Origin: Hymenolepis diminuta
Lineage: Eukaryota; Platyhelminthes; Cestoda; Cyclophyllidea; Hymenolepididae
Direction of reading: 5' to 3'
NCBI GenBank assembly: GCA_900708905.1
Contig: CAADRB010000006.1
Location: 1 to 64,000, forward strand
DNA length: 64,000 bases
Part shown: in pieces, positions 1 to 12,220 of the stretch
Layout of the letters: every line of letters begins with the position of its first letter
How positions within the stretch are numbered: position 1 is the stretch's first letter
Made by a program: the position numbers and the translations under genes
Notes under the pieces: model-generated
Databases searched by the model: none
Told to the model about the DNA's origin: nothing
What the model saw: only the letters and a program-made list of their open reading frames with translations

Positions 1-69
1 AGCCATTGAGTCAATTTTATAATTATTATGTTTATCTGTGTTTATTATTTCTTGTTTCAAACACTCCAG

Positions 70-744
70 GCATTTTGAATTTTCCACCACCTAATGCACA
101 TAATCGCCCTTTGGTGCTTCTTTGTGTAACACTGCTGGAACAATGGCTATCTTCAAGCGAAGTTGTCAAAAATCTTCCCGATTTCCTTTCCAAGGTTTTC
201 GACATTGCTGCCGTAATCTTGAATAGACTACAACTTGAAAATGGACTACAAGTGAAGGCGGTGATAGTGAAGTGACTTGTTTGGAAAACGCGCGCTCATA
301 CGCACTTCCGCATAAAGCTGTGGGCTCCTAACTCCTGGTACCAAATCTTTGCTAACTGTAATTTCCATCTAGACATTTGATTACTAGAAACATGCGATAA
401 TGTGGTCTGACGACTTCAATCAAAGCGAAAAATGTGACTGGGTGGTGGAACCGACTTTCAGAGCTCAAGAAGAGTTCGCTGAATGGGTGAGTGCGCGGCA
501 TGGAGCTAATCAAATGGCATTTACTTATATATTCCTCGCACCAATTTTCAATTACTCAGTTCGAGAGGCAGAAGGTCAAAGACCATAGCTCACACTACAG
601 ATAATTTGAGTAAAATATATGCGTTTTGTATACAAACGGGCAAAGTTGTGTTGGTTTACTCCTTCATGGCAGCTTCACATGCCGACTAAATTCTGCACTT
701 CAGTACGAGCCGCAGTAATTTGTCTTTCGCTCAGTCTGATATAA
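70..744 (+). CDS. 3' end of an unrecognised gene (last three exons, partial)
   Basis: Three exons join in frame: 70-251 (after a CCAG acceptor), 388-486 (acceptor TAG, donor GTGAGT) and 673-744 (acceptor GGCAG, stop TAA at 742-744). Both internal joins are phase 0, and a perfect AATAAA lies 37 bp after the stop, which supports a true gene end. The visible part is about 117 residues. The first exon is leucine-rich and helical-looking (contains LVLLCVTLLEQWL and FDIAAVILNRLQ), like a piece of a HEAT or armadillo-type helical protein. The second is acidic and aromatic (MWSDDFNQSEKCDW, FRAQEEFAEW). The first base of the opening codon comes from an exon outside the window. I do not recognise the family. 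The third exon is the least certain, since several AG acceptors in one frame could be used. Confidence 0.55.
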
Positions 745-780
745 TCCATGTTTCGGTGTTTGCAAAAAAATATTGTGTCG

Positions 781-786
781 AATAAA
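781..786 (+). terminator. Poly(A) signal of the left-edge gene
   Basis: A perfect AATAAA sits 37 bp after the TAA of the left-edge gene, at the distance expected for a short 3' untranslated region. It is the main support for placing the gene end here. Confidence 0.6.
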
Positions 787-2650
787 AATGAATGCCTCTT
801 ACCTAAGAAAATTATGATTAACAATTTATCATTGATTATTCATAAGATTAGCATATTTGTGAAAATGTATCGAATCCCAATCATGAGTGTAGAGGTCAGA
901 ATTTGAGTACCGAATTCAGTTCAGGTGATTTTATGGGTTGCTGTAAAGGCATCACTGTAATAATTGTCACAAGATGAAGAGTGGAGGATATATTAAGAGA
1001 AGTCGCCCAGTTTGGACCTGTTAAGAGACATTAAAGCAGACTAGTAATGGCTCACCAATTAACTTCAATGCGCTCATCTACTCCGATATTAACAGACACA
1101 ATTTAGCCAACGGATTTAACTCTACTTATTTCTCTCAATAATTTCATCTATTCGGACATAAGCAGACGCAATTTGTCTCTCCTGTGGATAAATAAAAACG
1201 GGATGAGGACCGTATTAACTTCACACGGCCGCTCTGAAAATCCTCTGACGATTCCTAACCAATTATCACGAGGCAGTCAAATTGTTTGTTCAACTCGGTG
1301 GAGTGACGCCCATCCAACTACTGTTGAAGGTTTGGTTGCTTGTAATTTTTACTGTAATTCTGTTGATTTATACTGTGGGAGATGTGGTCTAAGTTAGCCT
1401 TCATTAAGGAGCATCCAATAGATAATCCAAGTTATTGATATATTTGGACATCGTGGAGCAAAAATCTCTTGTAAGCAGGTCAAAAAGTGTCCTATCAAAA
1501 CAATTAAGAGCGTCCATGCCGGTTGGGCTGTTTTGCTCCGATTTTATTTCGTGCTCAAGATATCTCCCACCTCCATTATAAATACTGGTAACAAAGGCGG
1601 CAATCACATATAAACATATCCATTAAGGGTCACTTTACACCAACTTGTAAACCAAGATGCGTCAAACACAGGAGCAATATTTTTGTCTCCACTAAATGGA
1701 CTATTTATTCCCTTTTCAAACTATGCATGCAAATGGGGAATTCAGGAGAAAACTTCATAATTTGAAGGAGGGCAATATGGCGATAATTTGCTCAGCTAAC
1801 AATTTTATTTGCATGGCGTAAAAATGTCGACAAGGTGATTCAGAATTCATAGCCAGAACCACAGTTGTATTGTCTGTCCAATGTGTAGTTGAAAGGTAAA
1901 GGTAATTACCAAATTCGCATATTCTGGGTCCATGGAATGAAATTAAGAAAGAAATAGGCGAAATATGTAATAATAATAATGTAATGCGTAATGTGTGATA
2001 AATAATGTTAGATGAAAAAGATTATATAAATAACAACAAACCGTGGTGCTCTATTTCATTTTATCGTCATCTCAAGACCACCTTAGATGATGCTGGCTTA
2101 TGGAAACATATTTTGCTGTGAAATAAATCGAAATTCTTTAACCCCAAGAGTGAATGAGTTTACACTATTCGAACACTCTGTTTGTATTACGTTAACTCAA
2201 TTATCCATTATTAGCCTTATCTGCCTATATTCGGACACAACTAATCTATTCCTATCAGCGGAGGAGGATCTCACCATCAGAAATACCGACATCTTCACAT
2301 AGAGTGAACTGTACTATCCTTTAGCAATCTGAACCAAGACTTCCTTAAATCGGTATTTCTAGTAGATAAATGATAATGTGGCACTATTTATAAACTTGTC
2401 GACGTAATTTTGAGACTCGAATGCACCGAAGCAGAAACTAATCGACCGTGAAGTTAAGTCCGAATTGGAAATTAATAGGACTGGAGAAATAGAAGTGCAA
2501 AAGTCTTGTTGATAACAAGGTATCCACCTACTTGTAGAACAGATTTTGTTTCATAGTGCAATACTTTTCTTGACTGAAGTTGAATTGGATTTGCGAGTTT
2601 GCTCACAAGTTCATTGGCTAATATTTTTGCATCAGAAAGGTTTCCCAGAA

Positions 2651-2674
2651 CCTTTCCCAGAACCCTGGGAAAGG
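2651..2674. repeat. Perfect inverted repeat, 10-bp stem and 4-nt loop
   Basis: CCTTTCCCAG at 2651-2660 and CTGGGAAAGG at 2665-2674 are exact reverse complements around the loop AACC. A direct repeat of TTTCCCAGAACC (2641-2652 and 2653-2664) overlaps the left arm, so the structure may have arisen by a short tandem duplication. No adjacent gene explains it. Confidence 0.6.
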
Positions 2675-3744
2675 ATTCCTAATGTTGATAACACTTTCTA
2701 AGGCAATTTTCTTGTGTTCTTTGATTTGATACCCGTTGCTCAACTGCACAGCCTCCCAACTTCTATTTCCTACTGTAGTTGGTGAAGAAGTCTCTGGGAC
2801 TACTGATGTGTTGCCTTCTGGGCGTCTCCCTATTGTTCACCTGACCGATAAAGTCTCGGTGTTTTCCGGGCAATTCTTGATCGCCTGCGGCTTTTTTGAA
2901 CTTGAGTGGCACTTTCAATCTTTGATAAAAGAGGCTACTAATATTGACAAGTTTTGCCCCGTCATCGGAAGAAATTGCCCATTTTCCCAGACTGACTCTA
3001 TTTGAAATTTACATGAACTTTTCAAACCGAGTGTGGAGGAATTGACAAAAGTCGTGGTTCGAACGCTCTAATCGATCTGCAACCATTGGGCAAGTGCTAA
3101 TTGCCCTGGAATCCCGCATGACTAAACTGAAGAAGCGGAAAAGGTGATGAGAATTTCGAATCAATCTAACATCATGATCGTGTGATGTGTAACCACGAGT
3201 TTATCAAAACAATTTGGATTTTTTCTGAATCATTTCTTGAAAAGAATGGAGTTGCAATTGACGAAACTGTATGCATCAGTTGGTGGATGGACTATGTCCT
3301 GGGGTGCATTAGAAGACGAAGAAGGGGTTTTGCACAACTGTAGTTGAAAAACAACAATCCAACTTATTCTTACTATTTATTCCAATTTTGATATTATTAC
3401 TCCAATTAAAATTGTTTGACGTAATGTCTCAAAATTGCACTCATTTAAAGTAAAGATATTTTGAGAATATCGACTAAGTAATGACAAATTCTACCTTAAC
3501 ATTGGTTGTTAAATGAAATGCAAAGACATTAAAGGAAAGATAGTGAATGCACACATGAAACAATTTACAGGTTATCAAAACTAAACCAGCTGTAAGTATT
3601 TACTAAAAGATGTCAAAATGAGGCAATAAAAGTAGTTTGGGGGAGAGCGGAAATAACCGCTGTGCGAATTGTATTAAGTTCTGTTAAGTCAGTGTGATTA
3701 CACTGGGAGTGTAAAGAAGAAGTGGATCAATCCGCCCACCATTC

Positions 3745-3935
3745 GCTGTCAATTGTAAGCTATTGTGGCCTATGTTACTGCGAGTAAAGTGAAGGAGACA
3801 ATGCACAATTGAGTAGGGGCTGTTGTTGAGAAACGGTAAATATCAGAGAGGGGTATAGGGGAATAAAGAGAGAAGACCGGTGGAGAGTTGAGAGTTGAGA
3901 GCCTGAGATTAATATAGTTGCTCCAGCAGTGTGAT
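3745..3935 (+). repeat. Interspersed repeat D, copy 1
   Basis: Purine-rich GAGAG-containing segment with phrases shared with 6150-6330, such as GAGAGTTGAGAGCC against GAGCTATTGAGAGCC followed by a similar run up to GTTGCTCCA / GTTGGTCCA. The copies are well diverged. The family is unnamed and no coding capacity was seen. Confidence 0.35.
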
Positions 3936-4820
3936 GAAGATTGTAAAGTCACGCTGACTCATGAATGCTGAAGATGTAGCGAATAAGTGGGTCGATCTAC
4001 CAATGATCAGCGATCAATCTGAAGTGCTGCCCTGAGAAACGAAGAGAAAGTTGGCGTTATCGGGAATCCTTTCAATGATTTGAATTAAAGGCCTCAAGTG
4101 AACTATGCACTAAAAGAAATCAGACCAAAAGATGAGTACAGTAAAATGTTCGGGATATAATCATTAAAATCCGTGCTGCATCCAGATTTGAAAGCCACTT
4201 ATGCTTTTTTCCAAATCGTGTCCTCAAAATACCGAAAAATTAGTGGAATTATTAACCAGATGCAATAATTATTAGGAGTCCACTCTCGAAAAGTATGAAA
4301 TTATGGCTAGAATAGTAAAGGGAGATGCAACGGTATTTCATGCGAAAAAATTGATCCTTAACCAAGACCTGTAGAGGAAATATTTACTTAATGTAACTAT
4401 CAAATCGCATATTAACCGCGAGTCCAAATCTTTAGCACTTTCGAAAAATGTAATATTAAAATAATGACCCTCTAAAGGTCAAAATGACATTGAGTTGTTC
4501 TTACATTTTTACATTCAGAGAGTTTTTCCATTAATTAGTGAAATGAATTCAATTTATTTTATTCGTGTTTGCATTTTCATCTTCAATTAAGATATGCTTG
4601 CCTGATTTCGCTTTAGCCAATAGAAATGGGTCACGGCAACAGTCCAATTCAAAATGAGTTTATTATTTGGAGAAAGTTGATGCTAATTATTCTCAACTGT
4701 CGGAAATTTTCATACATTTGGAAATGTTTAAAAAAATTAAAAGTTAAATATTGATTGAAGCAACGCATGTTGTTTTAATATACTCCATTTTGCAAGCATT
4801 ATTCGAAAATTTATAGTGTG

Positions 4821-7800
4821 ATGGATAACGTCGGTGCATCGGATACGTGTGATAATTTTTGTCCCATTTGTCGTGAAAATATTACTCCTCCCATAGCTAC
4901 TCTCGATGTTTGCCTGCACCGGTACTGTTATACTTGTTTAAAAGATTGGTTTGATATACACCAGAGTTGCCCACTTGATAGAAAGAGCTGCCGCCGAATA
5001 ACTGTATTACCTCCCGAAAATACAAAAAAACGTATTCGATGCGTGAGTTTAAGGCACTGAGGTGACGCATTTAATTGCATAGCTTTGACTAAATGCTGAT
5101 TTATTATTTCCTTTAGTGGAACCCTGGAGATAGACTTCAAATTCGAGCATTCTGGAATAACCTCGGTGAACCAGATGTATCGCCAATAAATGAGGCCCGA
5201 GAAAACGACACACAGTCCGAAAATAGCGATTTAGCGGTCTCTATAGCAACCACCGAAGAAGATTTAATAGTTTTTACGATTAGACTAGCAGGATTTGTCG
5301 AAAAAAGAATTAGGGTTAGTTTTGGTTTTGCCATTCTACTTCATAATCCACATTGAAAACTTTAATTTAAAACGCTTGTAGTTGTTACGACGTGCAGCAG
5401 TTCCTTTTCACTTATTAATTTGTTGATGTTTTACTTGAACTTGAGCTTGCGAGTAGAAACTTAGGGAATCACCGTTTATTTAATATTTAATACAATAGCC
5501 TTTGTTACATTTTACCACACCTTAATTCTCTCTCAGCACTTTATTGGCCTTCCCAATGTTTAGATCCTCCCATTACGATAATCTTTACTATAGCCGAAAT
5601 GAAATAATGAGATGCCAAACACAGATACCAATGGGCACAACCTTATTCATCCCGATATCCGGTAGAGAAACTGTTCTTGACTAAGCCATTCCTAATTATG
5701 ACTTTTAGAGTCAGAATATAGGACGTCAGCCTTCAGCATATGCGACGAAGCGCGGTGGAACAAGGGTAAAAATAGGGATCTAGCACTTGTCGTTAATATT
5801 AGGGTCAGGTTCGCAGGTCACCACAGCCATTCGAATTGCCAGTTCGAACTCGCAACTAAGCCAACTAGAATGGTGCTATCTTACAGCCATATTGGGTAAA
5901 GGAATAGCCTTATGGAGCATACCTGCTAAGAAAGTCGGTTTGTGGCACTCCGTGTGTTAGTTGGATTTAACCAGTGCGGTTGGCAATTTAGCTCACTGGG
6001 TGTGACATCGATGGAGATCTAGTTCGTGACATCTGATCCCACAGACGAGCACATTAACCGCTGAGATATTTGGTGTATTAACTTCGATCTAAAATAAGGC
6101 AGAGTAAATTTGTCACTTATATAACTGTACAAGTTATGACGAGTGTTTGGTCATTCGAAATTGCTGTGGCCGTTGTTATTTGGGATAAAGTGAGAGAGAG
6201 GAAGATGGGAGACAGTTGAGTTTGAGTACTGATTGAATAAAAACGGCGGTTTGCATGGGCAGAGAGAGATAGTCGAAACTAGAGAGCTATTGAGAGCCAG
6301 AGGTTAAAGCGTTGGTCCAACCACGGTCAATCCGAACAGGTTTCACATTATGCAATGAAACTGTAAGGCCAATCTTTCACGGTATAGAAAATTAGATCAA
6401 TTTGAAAGTGAACTATAAAAATACTTCTGAAGATTTAATTAAAACTGAAGTTAAGTGAGCGTGGTAAATAAATATTTGTTTGAAACCAAGTAAAATTTGC
6501 CTGAAGAATCTGTAGCTGTCGTCACTTTAAATTCATCTTCCGTTTACATTATTTACAGACCAATCTGAATGGCCTTTCGGAAGACGTGGTAAATAGTATC
6601 GTTGAGGAATTGTCGGAGGATTTGCACGTTATTCCATTTCTTGGCCTGGTATTTGCTGGAGTAAGTATTTTTAAGCCTGAGTTTTGTCAATTGGTAATTG
6701 AGATACGGTTGCAAATCTTAGACGACCAGCTTACACGGACTTTGCTCATAATAGCCACCAGCTAGCCGATTAATGATGATCGCCAGTGTAACCTTAAACA
6801 TTGGTCTTGTCGTCAATGGGCGCATCTTATGAATTCATTGATGTTGATTATGAGGACTGCATGTTTGCGGATTAACCAGACCATGCGCTGTCACTTTGCG
6901 GCATTCATAAATGCTGCGGTGTGGATAACATATTCATTATTTTAATCTAATTTTGGTCAGACCGACGACGTCAATTTCCTTAGATGCTATTTTAATAACC
7001 TTGATTTGAGGAAAATGCTGAAGAGTGAGACTGGAGAGGGATTTACAATAATATCAATATCAATATCAATAACTCCTAGGCTCATTTAGGAAACATTTCC
7101 CAACGCCCACTTTGGGTAGGGAGGAGTAGACTCATAGAGCCACTCTCGTGAGAAGCTCGAGTTCTGCCGCTATCTTTATTAGTGAGATTTAATCATCGAG
7201 GTTGGCTGTTTCAATCAATGAGTGTACATTGATGGGCATCGAGCTCGTTACCTCTGGCTTCACAGACGGGCAGGATAACCACTGTGCCACAGCAATTCGT
7301 GCCGTTACCCAAGCAATTTTAAACTAATTTTCTCAGTTCATGCTAAAAGTGTAATGGAAAATGTTAATAAACTGAGTGTGTTTGGATGGAGAAAGTCGGC
7401 TGAAATACTAAATATGCATATTCAGCAAGGTGGTTTAAAAAGGCTGTGATTACACTTCTAAAACACAGCTCTTCATTCTAATTAACTATTTGCACGAGCA
7501 AATGGTCCAATTTATAGCTCACCTTTCTCACCGTTCATGACTCTTTCTCATTAGATTGAAAGGGAGCCTGCTGAAGCAGCAGATAGCTCTGAGGAGATAA
7601 ATCGAAAACGGAGGGGATTTTTGACTCAATTAACAGAAAGGTGCATGTGGTTAGGACGACATTTCATTGATGTAAGTCAAATTTCATTTCATGCAAATAT
7701 ATGTGCATCTGATGTTTCAACTTAAGAAGTAAATTATTCTCCATTTCACGCGAATTTAATATGAAGTCATTTGGATGATTATAAATGTACTTTATGTATT

Positions 7801-7878
7801 TCTTTTTAGATTTTCGAAGACGTTTTACCACCACCAATGTATGAAAGACTGAGCCAGTCATTGAGCCCAAATTTCTGA
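4821..7878 (+). CDS. RING-finger protein (putative E3 ubiquitin ligase), five exons
   Basis: Exons 4821-5042, 5117-5314, 6559-6660, 7555-7671 and 7810-7878 all join in phase 0 with GT/AG borders and give 235 residues. An N-terminal RING follows the order C14, C17, C31, H33, C36, C39, C50, D53 (CPIC, CLHRYCYTC, SCPLDR). The last zinc ligand is Asp instead of Cys, a variant I recall from PHRF1-type RINGs (CPVDR). RING domains of this kind recruit ubiquitin E2 enzymes, so a ligase role is inferred. The rest is acidic then basic (EEINRKRRGF) with no domain or membrane segment I recognise. The first ATG is chosen because the RING starts 13 residues later. A TTTATAG just before it could be a splice or trans-splice acceptor. 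The gene structure is well supported, but the ortholog is unknown. Confidence 0.8.
5888..6067 (-). repeat. tRNA-derived SINE-like repeat, copy 1 (in RING gene intron 2)
   Basis: Shares the family core CCAGTGCGGTTGGC, a following CTCACTGGG block and a right end resembling CACAGACGAGCACATTAACCG. Read on the minus strand, that end is a tRNA-like head with A-box-like GTTAATGTGCTCGTCTG. The copy is degenerate and sits in intron 5315-6558 of the RING gene. Confidence 0.45.
6150..6330 (+). repeat. Interspersed repeat D, copy 2
   Basis: Diverged match to 3745-3935. Shared elements are a TATTGTGGCC / TGCTGTGGCC start, an AAAGTGA...GAG purine run and a GAGAGCC(A/T)GAG(A/G)TTAA block. It lies within intron 2 of the RING gene, immediately after a SINE-like copy. 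Confidence 0.35.
7084..7292 (-). repeat. tRNA-derived SINE-like repeat, copy 2 (in RING gene intron 3)
   Basis: One of the fuller copies. Plus-strand order is CATTTCCCAACGCCCACTTTGGGTAG, then TAGAGCCACTCTCGTGAGAAGCTCGAG, a GAGGTTGGC core, then CTCTGGCTTCACAGACGGGCAGGATAACCACTG. On the minus strand the last part reads as an A-box-like CAGTGGTTATCCTGCCCGTCTG followed by a B-box-like stretch, the layout of a tRNA-derived SINE head. Confidence 0.5.
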
Positions 7879-10800
7879 AAAAGGTGAATTGATTGTGGAA
7901 TTACTAAAATTCGGGTGTTTCGTTGACCGGTTTTATTTGATCAAATTTAGCACTAGATGTCTGTTAAGTACTTAGATTGTAATTCAGAATTGTTACTGTA
8001 GTTTGTAATTTATGATTATCCACAGTGATACAAAAAACTGGCAGTTTTAATTGTGAAAGCAATTGACATCGAATGACAGTCCAATAAGTCCAGTAAATGA
8101 TTAAAGGGGAGGGGATCAAAGAGCTACAGAGAACAACGTCAAGGTATCAAAGAGTCTTGCTTCATTTGAGTTTTTGGGCTTGGGTTGTACAATATTTGCT
8201 TAATGAGTAGTTTAAAGTCAAAAATTCAAATTTTAGCCTTCGTCACTTGGATTGCAGCAAACGCTTGTCTACGATATTCAGTCCTTATTGACCGGTATAG
8301 TTAGTTGGCCCCCACCAAACTCAATAATAATAGCACGGGATTAAGCAAATTTCGACAATTTGCTCAAAATTCTGCAAAGCAATTGCTCATATTTTTGGCA
8401 CATTCTAACAAAAAGTAAATTTTATGAGTAAACAATGATAAATAGTGAATTAGGTTTCCTTGGATAAAAATGATTAGTCTGTATCCAAAACGTGGTTCTT
8501 AATAAAGTGAGGAAAAGCTGTGTTCGAGTCAAATATCTTATTTCTCCCTTTGAGCCTGAGCAACTACTGCCATAAAGAGCATAGATTTTGACTCCTCGCT
8601 CTATCTATCTGTTTATTGTTTATTTATTTATTTATTATTTATTGTTTATCCTTTTGAGGCTTAATAATGTGGGGAGAGACTTTCTTTATTACATTCTTTA
8701 TATATGGAAAACTAACCTTCTGGAAATTGCGATTCAACATACCTGTTTTACAGCGTACTCTATTGAACTTAAGTTTACATCCTTGTCTAAGTAATCATAC
8801 TTCTTGTACAAAGATCTCCATCTTAGAATTATTTTAATAAAGTATTTGAGCAATAAAGTTAGTCTGATTGAGCTTGAAGTGCAAACCTGTTTGCCAGTAG
8901 TTATATGGGCAGACAGAATAAGTTAGGCTACAACGCTGAAAGTATGTGCTTTTACGCATATGTGACTTTTAGTTACATAGATTTGGACAACTCGTTTCGA
9001 AATCTGCTCTCAGCTCGTGTGTTTCTGCTTGGAGTGGTTGACCATCTGCTATGACTCCAATATGTGTGTCGTTACGCTCATCTACAAAACTATCATTCAC
9101 CTTCAAATTGTTCATTTATATTTTGAGCTTTTATGCACTGCTTTGACCTGTGTGCCACTTAGTCGCCTCCCACTATACGCAAACACTTACGTTATTTCTA
9201 AGGCTGCTTACGCAAACTTGAGCATCATTTATATTACGACCATTTTACCCTTCTGCATCTCAACCTCCAAGGCATCTTTCATCACCGTCTTTCTCCTCAT
9301 CCTATTTTTGTAGTGAATAACTTCCAAATCTGAGTGGATAATACTTACTACACCCCTACTGACTGGAAATGGAGGTTAAGGAATAAAATGATGTAATAAT
9401 GTACTCCATTTTTGTTTAAACAGGAAGAACAAACATGCTAACTCTTTCGCTAAAACTAGGGTCCACCGAATTTGGTAGATTTCCGGAGAATTAGAATGTT
9501 TTACCTCCATTTAATATTTTTATCCAGCGTTACACAGAATTTCAGGTGAGTCACTGTGGCGATACAATGGAAATTCACTTCTTGCTTATGCTTTAGCCCT
9601 CATAAAGCGAGTTCTTTCCGCCTATTCGCAAAATATTAATCCCTTAAAATACTAGTAACTAATCTGAGCTTAGAAGACACCGACGTATGGTAGAGAAAAC
9701 GTGCTACACTATTGCCCCTTTCAGACTTCTGCGAGCCTTTCTACAACAATGGAGGGATGAGATAGAGACTATGGCCGGGTACTTGTAATAGGGAGAGCAA
9801 AGAAGATGTGGTAAATTAAAAGTTGACCTGGTTGTAAGAGAGAAACTCGATATGCGGGAGCTATATAACTGAAACAAATGGAAAAGCACCTTAGAAGAAG
9901 AAGGACGAGAACATGGGGAGTCAAATATACATGAGAGAAAAAAGTCGATAGGCATGACCAGAGCAAGCTCCGGCGATGGCTGTAGAGAGCACCAGAGATC
10001 CGCTAATACTAATATCCCAAAGATTACCAAGTCTCCACAACATCACTTGTAAACACAAAGGGGGAAAAGATCCAATTGGGTTGGGTGACAATTCGTGCCG
10101 TAATTTTGGTCCTAATGTCATCCCGCAAAGACTTAAATGGCAATGGTCAATAAATATGAGCAGGACTTTCGTGAGTATTGCGATATGAGAATTTCGATTT
10201 CAACACCTGAGATTTGAAGTAATTGAACTAAAAGATTGATCACAAAAGGGCATTCTGGTGCATTAGAGAAGACTTAACCGAAATAAAGTATTTCGATGTG
10301 CGAAAGTGCTACATACTTTGTAGTGCATGGAAAGTTTCAGCCACTCATTTAGCTTCTAGGTGTATTAGAATAAAGCAGAGTTCTAATTAACATGTCACAT
10401 GGACGTCGTAGAGCAGGTCTTAAGACTAACACTGGATGCGACAGGAAGTCAGTGAAGAAACGTCTGCACAGTAAGTAAGTGGTTTTAATTATGAAATATG
10501 GGTCACGCGTAAAATTGTACGCAGAGATGACTTATTCACATTAATTGGGACCACCAGATAGTCGAAGGAAGTAGATTGATCAAGGATGCATTGTAGGGGG
10601 AAGGAGGGAATTGCCAAAGTGGGACATTTCGGTTCGAGCAAGTTGGTCCGGGACAGGATACTAAGTACTAATGCATATTAGAAAGAAGGTAATACTACAG
10701 TACCTGCCACCAATAAGTTTTTCAAAATATTTCATGGATATGTGACCGAGTGGAAACTGACCAACAAAGATCGCGCATATAATAATGACTAATACCTTAG

Positions 10801-10916
10801 TGAGGATAACGTATGGAGATGAGCAGATGATGACTGACTCATTAAAAATGGTAAAGATCCCACCAATGGTTGATTCTCCACAGAAAACCTATTACAAACC
10901 ATCAAAAACGTCGCTA
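7879..10916. other. Intergenic region, no confident gene
   Basis: AT-rich DNA downstream of the RING gene. It includes a low-complexity TTTATTTATT run near 8610-8650, which creates a spurious hydrophobic open frame. The 9017-9313 and 9704-10030 frames have no family resemblance, start context or splice support. An AATAAA at 8501-8506 could serve the RING gene but is 620 bp past its stop. Confidence 0.45.
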
Positions 10917-11216
10917 CTGAGCAGCCTTGCTAGTCAATACGGAAGCACTTACGACCAGGAAGACTAACATGGGCGAACAGTGGCCCATGAAAGGGTAGAA
11001 CATGAGACATACTCAACATCAGCCCCATGCTGCGAGAGATGGTAGTGGGCATTGGGGCAAGATGTTCGCTTCATTTGTACACCTCAATGCTTCCTGGTGC
11101 ATACTTGTATCTATCAAACTCTTATTGCCCTTCATGTCCATTAATTACATATTGTCTTATTTTTGAGATTTTCTCTCCTAACTACTTCTGTAGACCATGT
11201 TTCCCACAACAGTAAC
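10917..11216 (+). repeat. Interspersed repeat A, copy 1 of a close direct pair
   Basis: Begins with AGCAGCCTTGCTAGTCAATA and continues with AACATGGGCGAACAGTGGCC, a block on CATACTCAACATCAGCCCCA, GGCAAGATGTTCGC, then pyrimidine-rich sequence ending near CTTCTGTAGACCATG. All of these recur in order at 11575-11830. The spacing between copies is about 660 bp. No coding capacity is shared between the two copies, so this is a repeat and not a duplicated exon. Confidence 0.6.
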
Positions 11217-11574
11217 CCCTTTTTCAGTAAAATTATCATTCACACAGATTATTACTAATTTGCAGAGGAATGGTCAAATGAGTTTTAAGAGACGCAAACA
11301 GAGAGAAGGCGGAATTGCCGCAGTGCTGATCAATTAATTAACTTATTAAGGATTATTTATACTGATAAACATGCTTCCATGTGATTGATAATTGAAGATA
11401 AAACCACAGAAGGATCGATGGAAGTTTTATTCACCCGCGCCGTTTAGGTGAACTGTCAAAGCACGTAGAGCAGAATGTATCAGTATACTCTGTGTCAATG
11501 GCAGACATTGCACAGCAACATTGTCGGTTTTCAGTCAAGGGAGCGGTTGGTGCTGAAAAATGGAAGTACATTAA

Positions 11575-11830
11575 GTTAGCAACCTGGCCAGTCGATACAG
11601 GGTCACTTACTAGCTCGCAGACCAATTAGAACAACATGAGCGAACAGTGGCCAATGAAATGCCGGCATTCCGAGACATACCCATCGTCAGATCCCAAGCT
11701 ATGGGTGAGAGTATTAGCCATTGCGACAAGATGATCGTTTTCTCTCAACTTTGAATACCTTGTGCTTCTTAGGCCCTCTTTTAACCTTTCGTATTTCTAT
11801 AGACCTTTGTCCCATCTGATAGTATATCCT
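11575..11830 (+). repeat. Interspersed repeat A, copy 2 of a close direct pair
   Basis: Matches 10917-11216 in order: AGCAACCTGGCCAGTCGATA, AACATGAGCGAACAGTGGCC, CATACCCATCGTCAGATCCCA, CGACAAGATGATCG, then a pyrimidine-rich tail with TTTCTATAGACC. Weaker copies of the 3' half are at about 22290-22500 and 45964-46155. Confidence 0.6.
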
Positions 11831-12220
11831 TTAACAAACACTTTATTGGACCGCACCTCAAACAGGAATAATGATAATTTAACGAGATATTTTCTTTCAA
11901 TGGGGCCCTGTCTACTCCCCGTCAAGCTCACTTGATAGGGAGATAATCATAATTTAACCAGTCTTATGAAAATATTTGACCAGTGTTTATTGAACAGTGT
12001 GAAAACTGAGGAGATTAAAAGGGAAAATGAGCCTTATTTTAAATTGCTCTGATTAATGCCGACTAGTTATCTTGGCTTTTACCCAACTTCCAGTTTATGA
12101 TTATCATTGAGAGCCATTACGAAACTGATGGGAAGGTGAAGAAATTCTATGGCGCGTACGAGAAATATAATTAAACATCATCAGCATGTCACAGTACGAT
12201 GAGGTCAACCGTTATTCAAC

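Larger units (their letters stand above)
787..4820. other. Intergenic region, no confident gene
   Basis: About 4 kb of AT-rich DNA between the left-edge gene and the RING gene. Open frames here (1173-1397, 2087-2302, 2736-3005, 3770-3952) are short, lack splice or family support and were not called. The region contains two imperfect copies of a 35-bp motif (about 1073-1109 and 1145-1178), a perfect 10-bp hairpin at 2651-2674 and one member of a repeat pair at about 3745-3935. Confidence 0.5.

Noticed and set aside
8588..8794. Hydrophobic 68-codon open frame resembling a membrane protein
   Set aside because: Generated by a TTTATTTATT low-complexity run; no splice or start support.
9017..9313. 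98-codon open frame on the plus strand
   Set aside because: Leucine/isoleucine-rich translation without any domain, promoter or exon borders; not distinguishable from chance.
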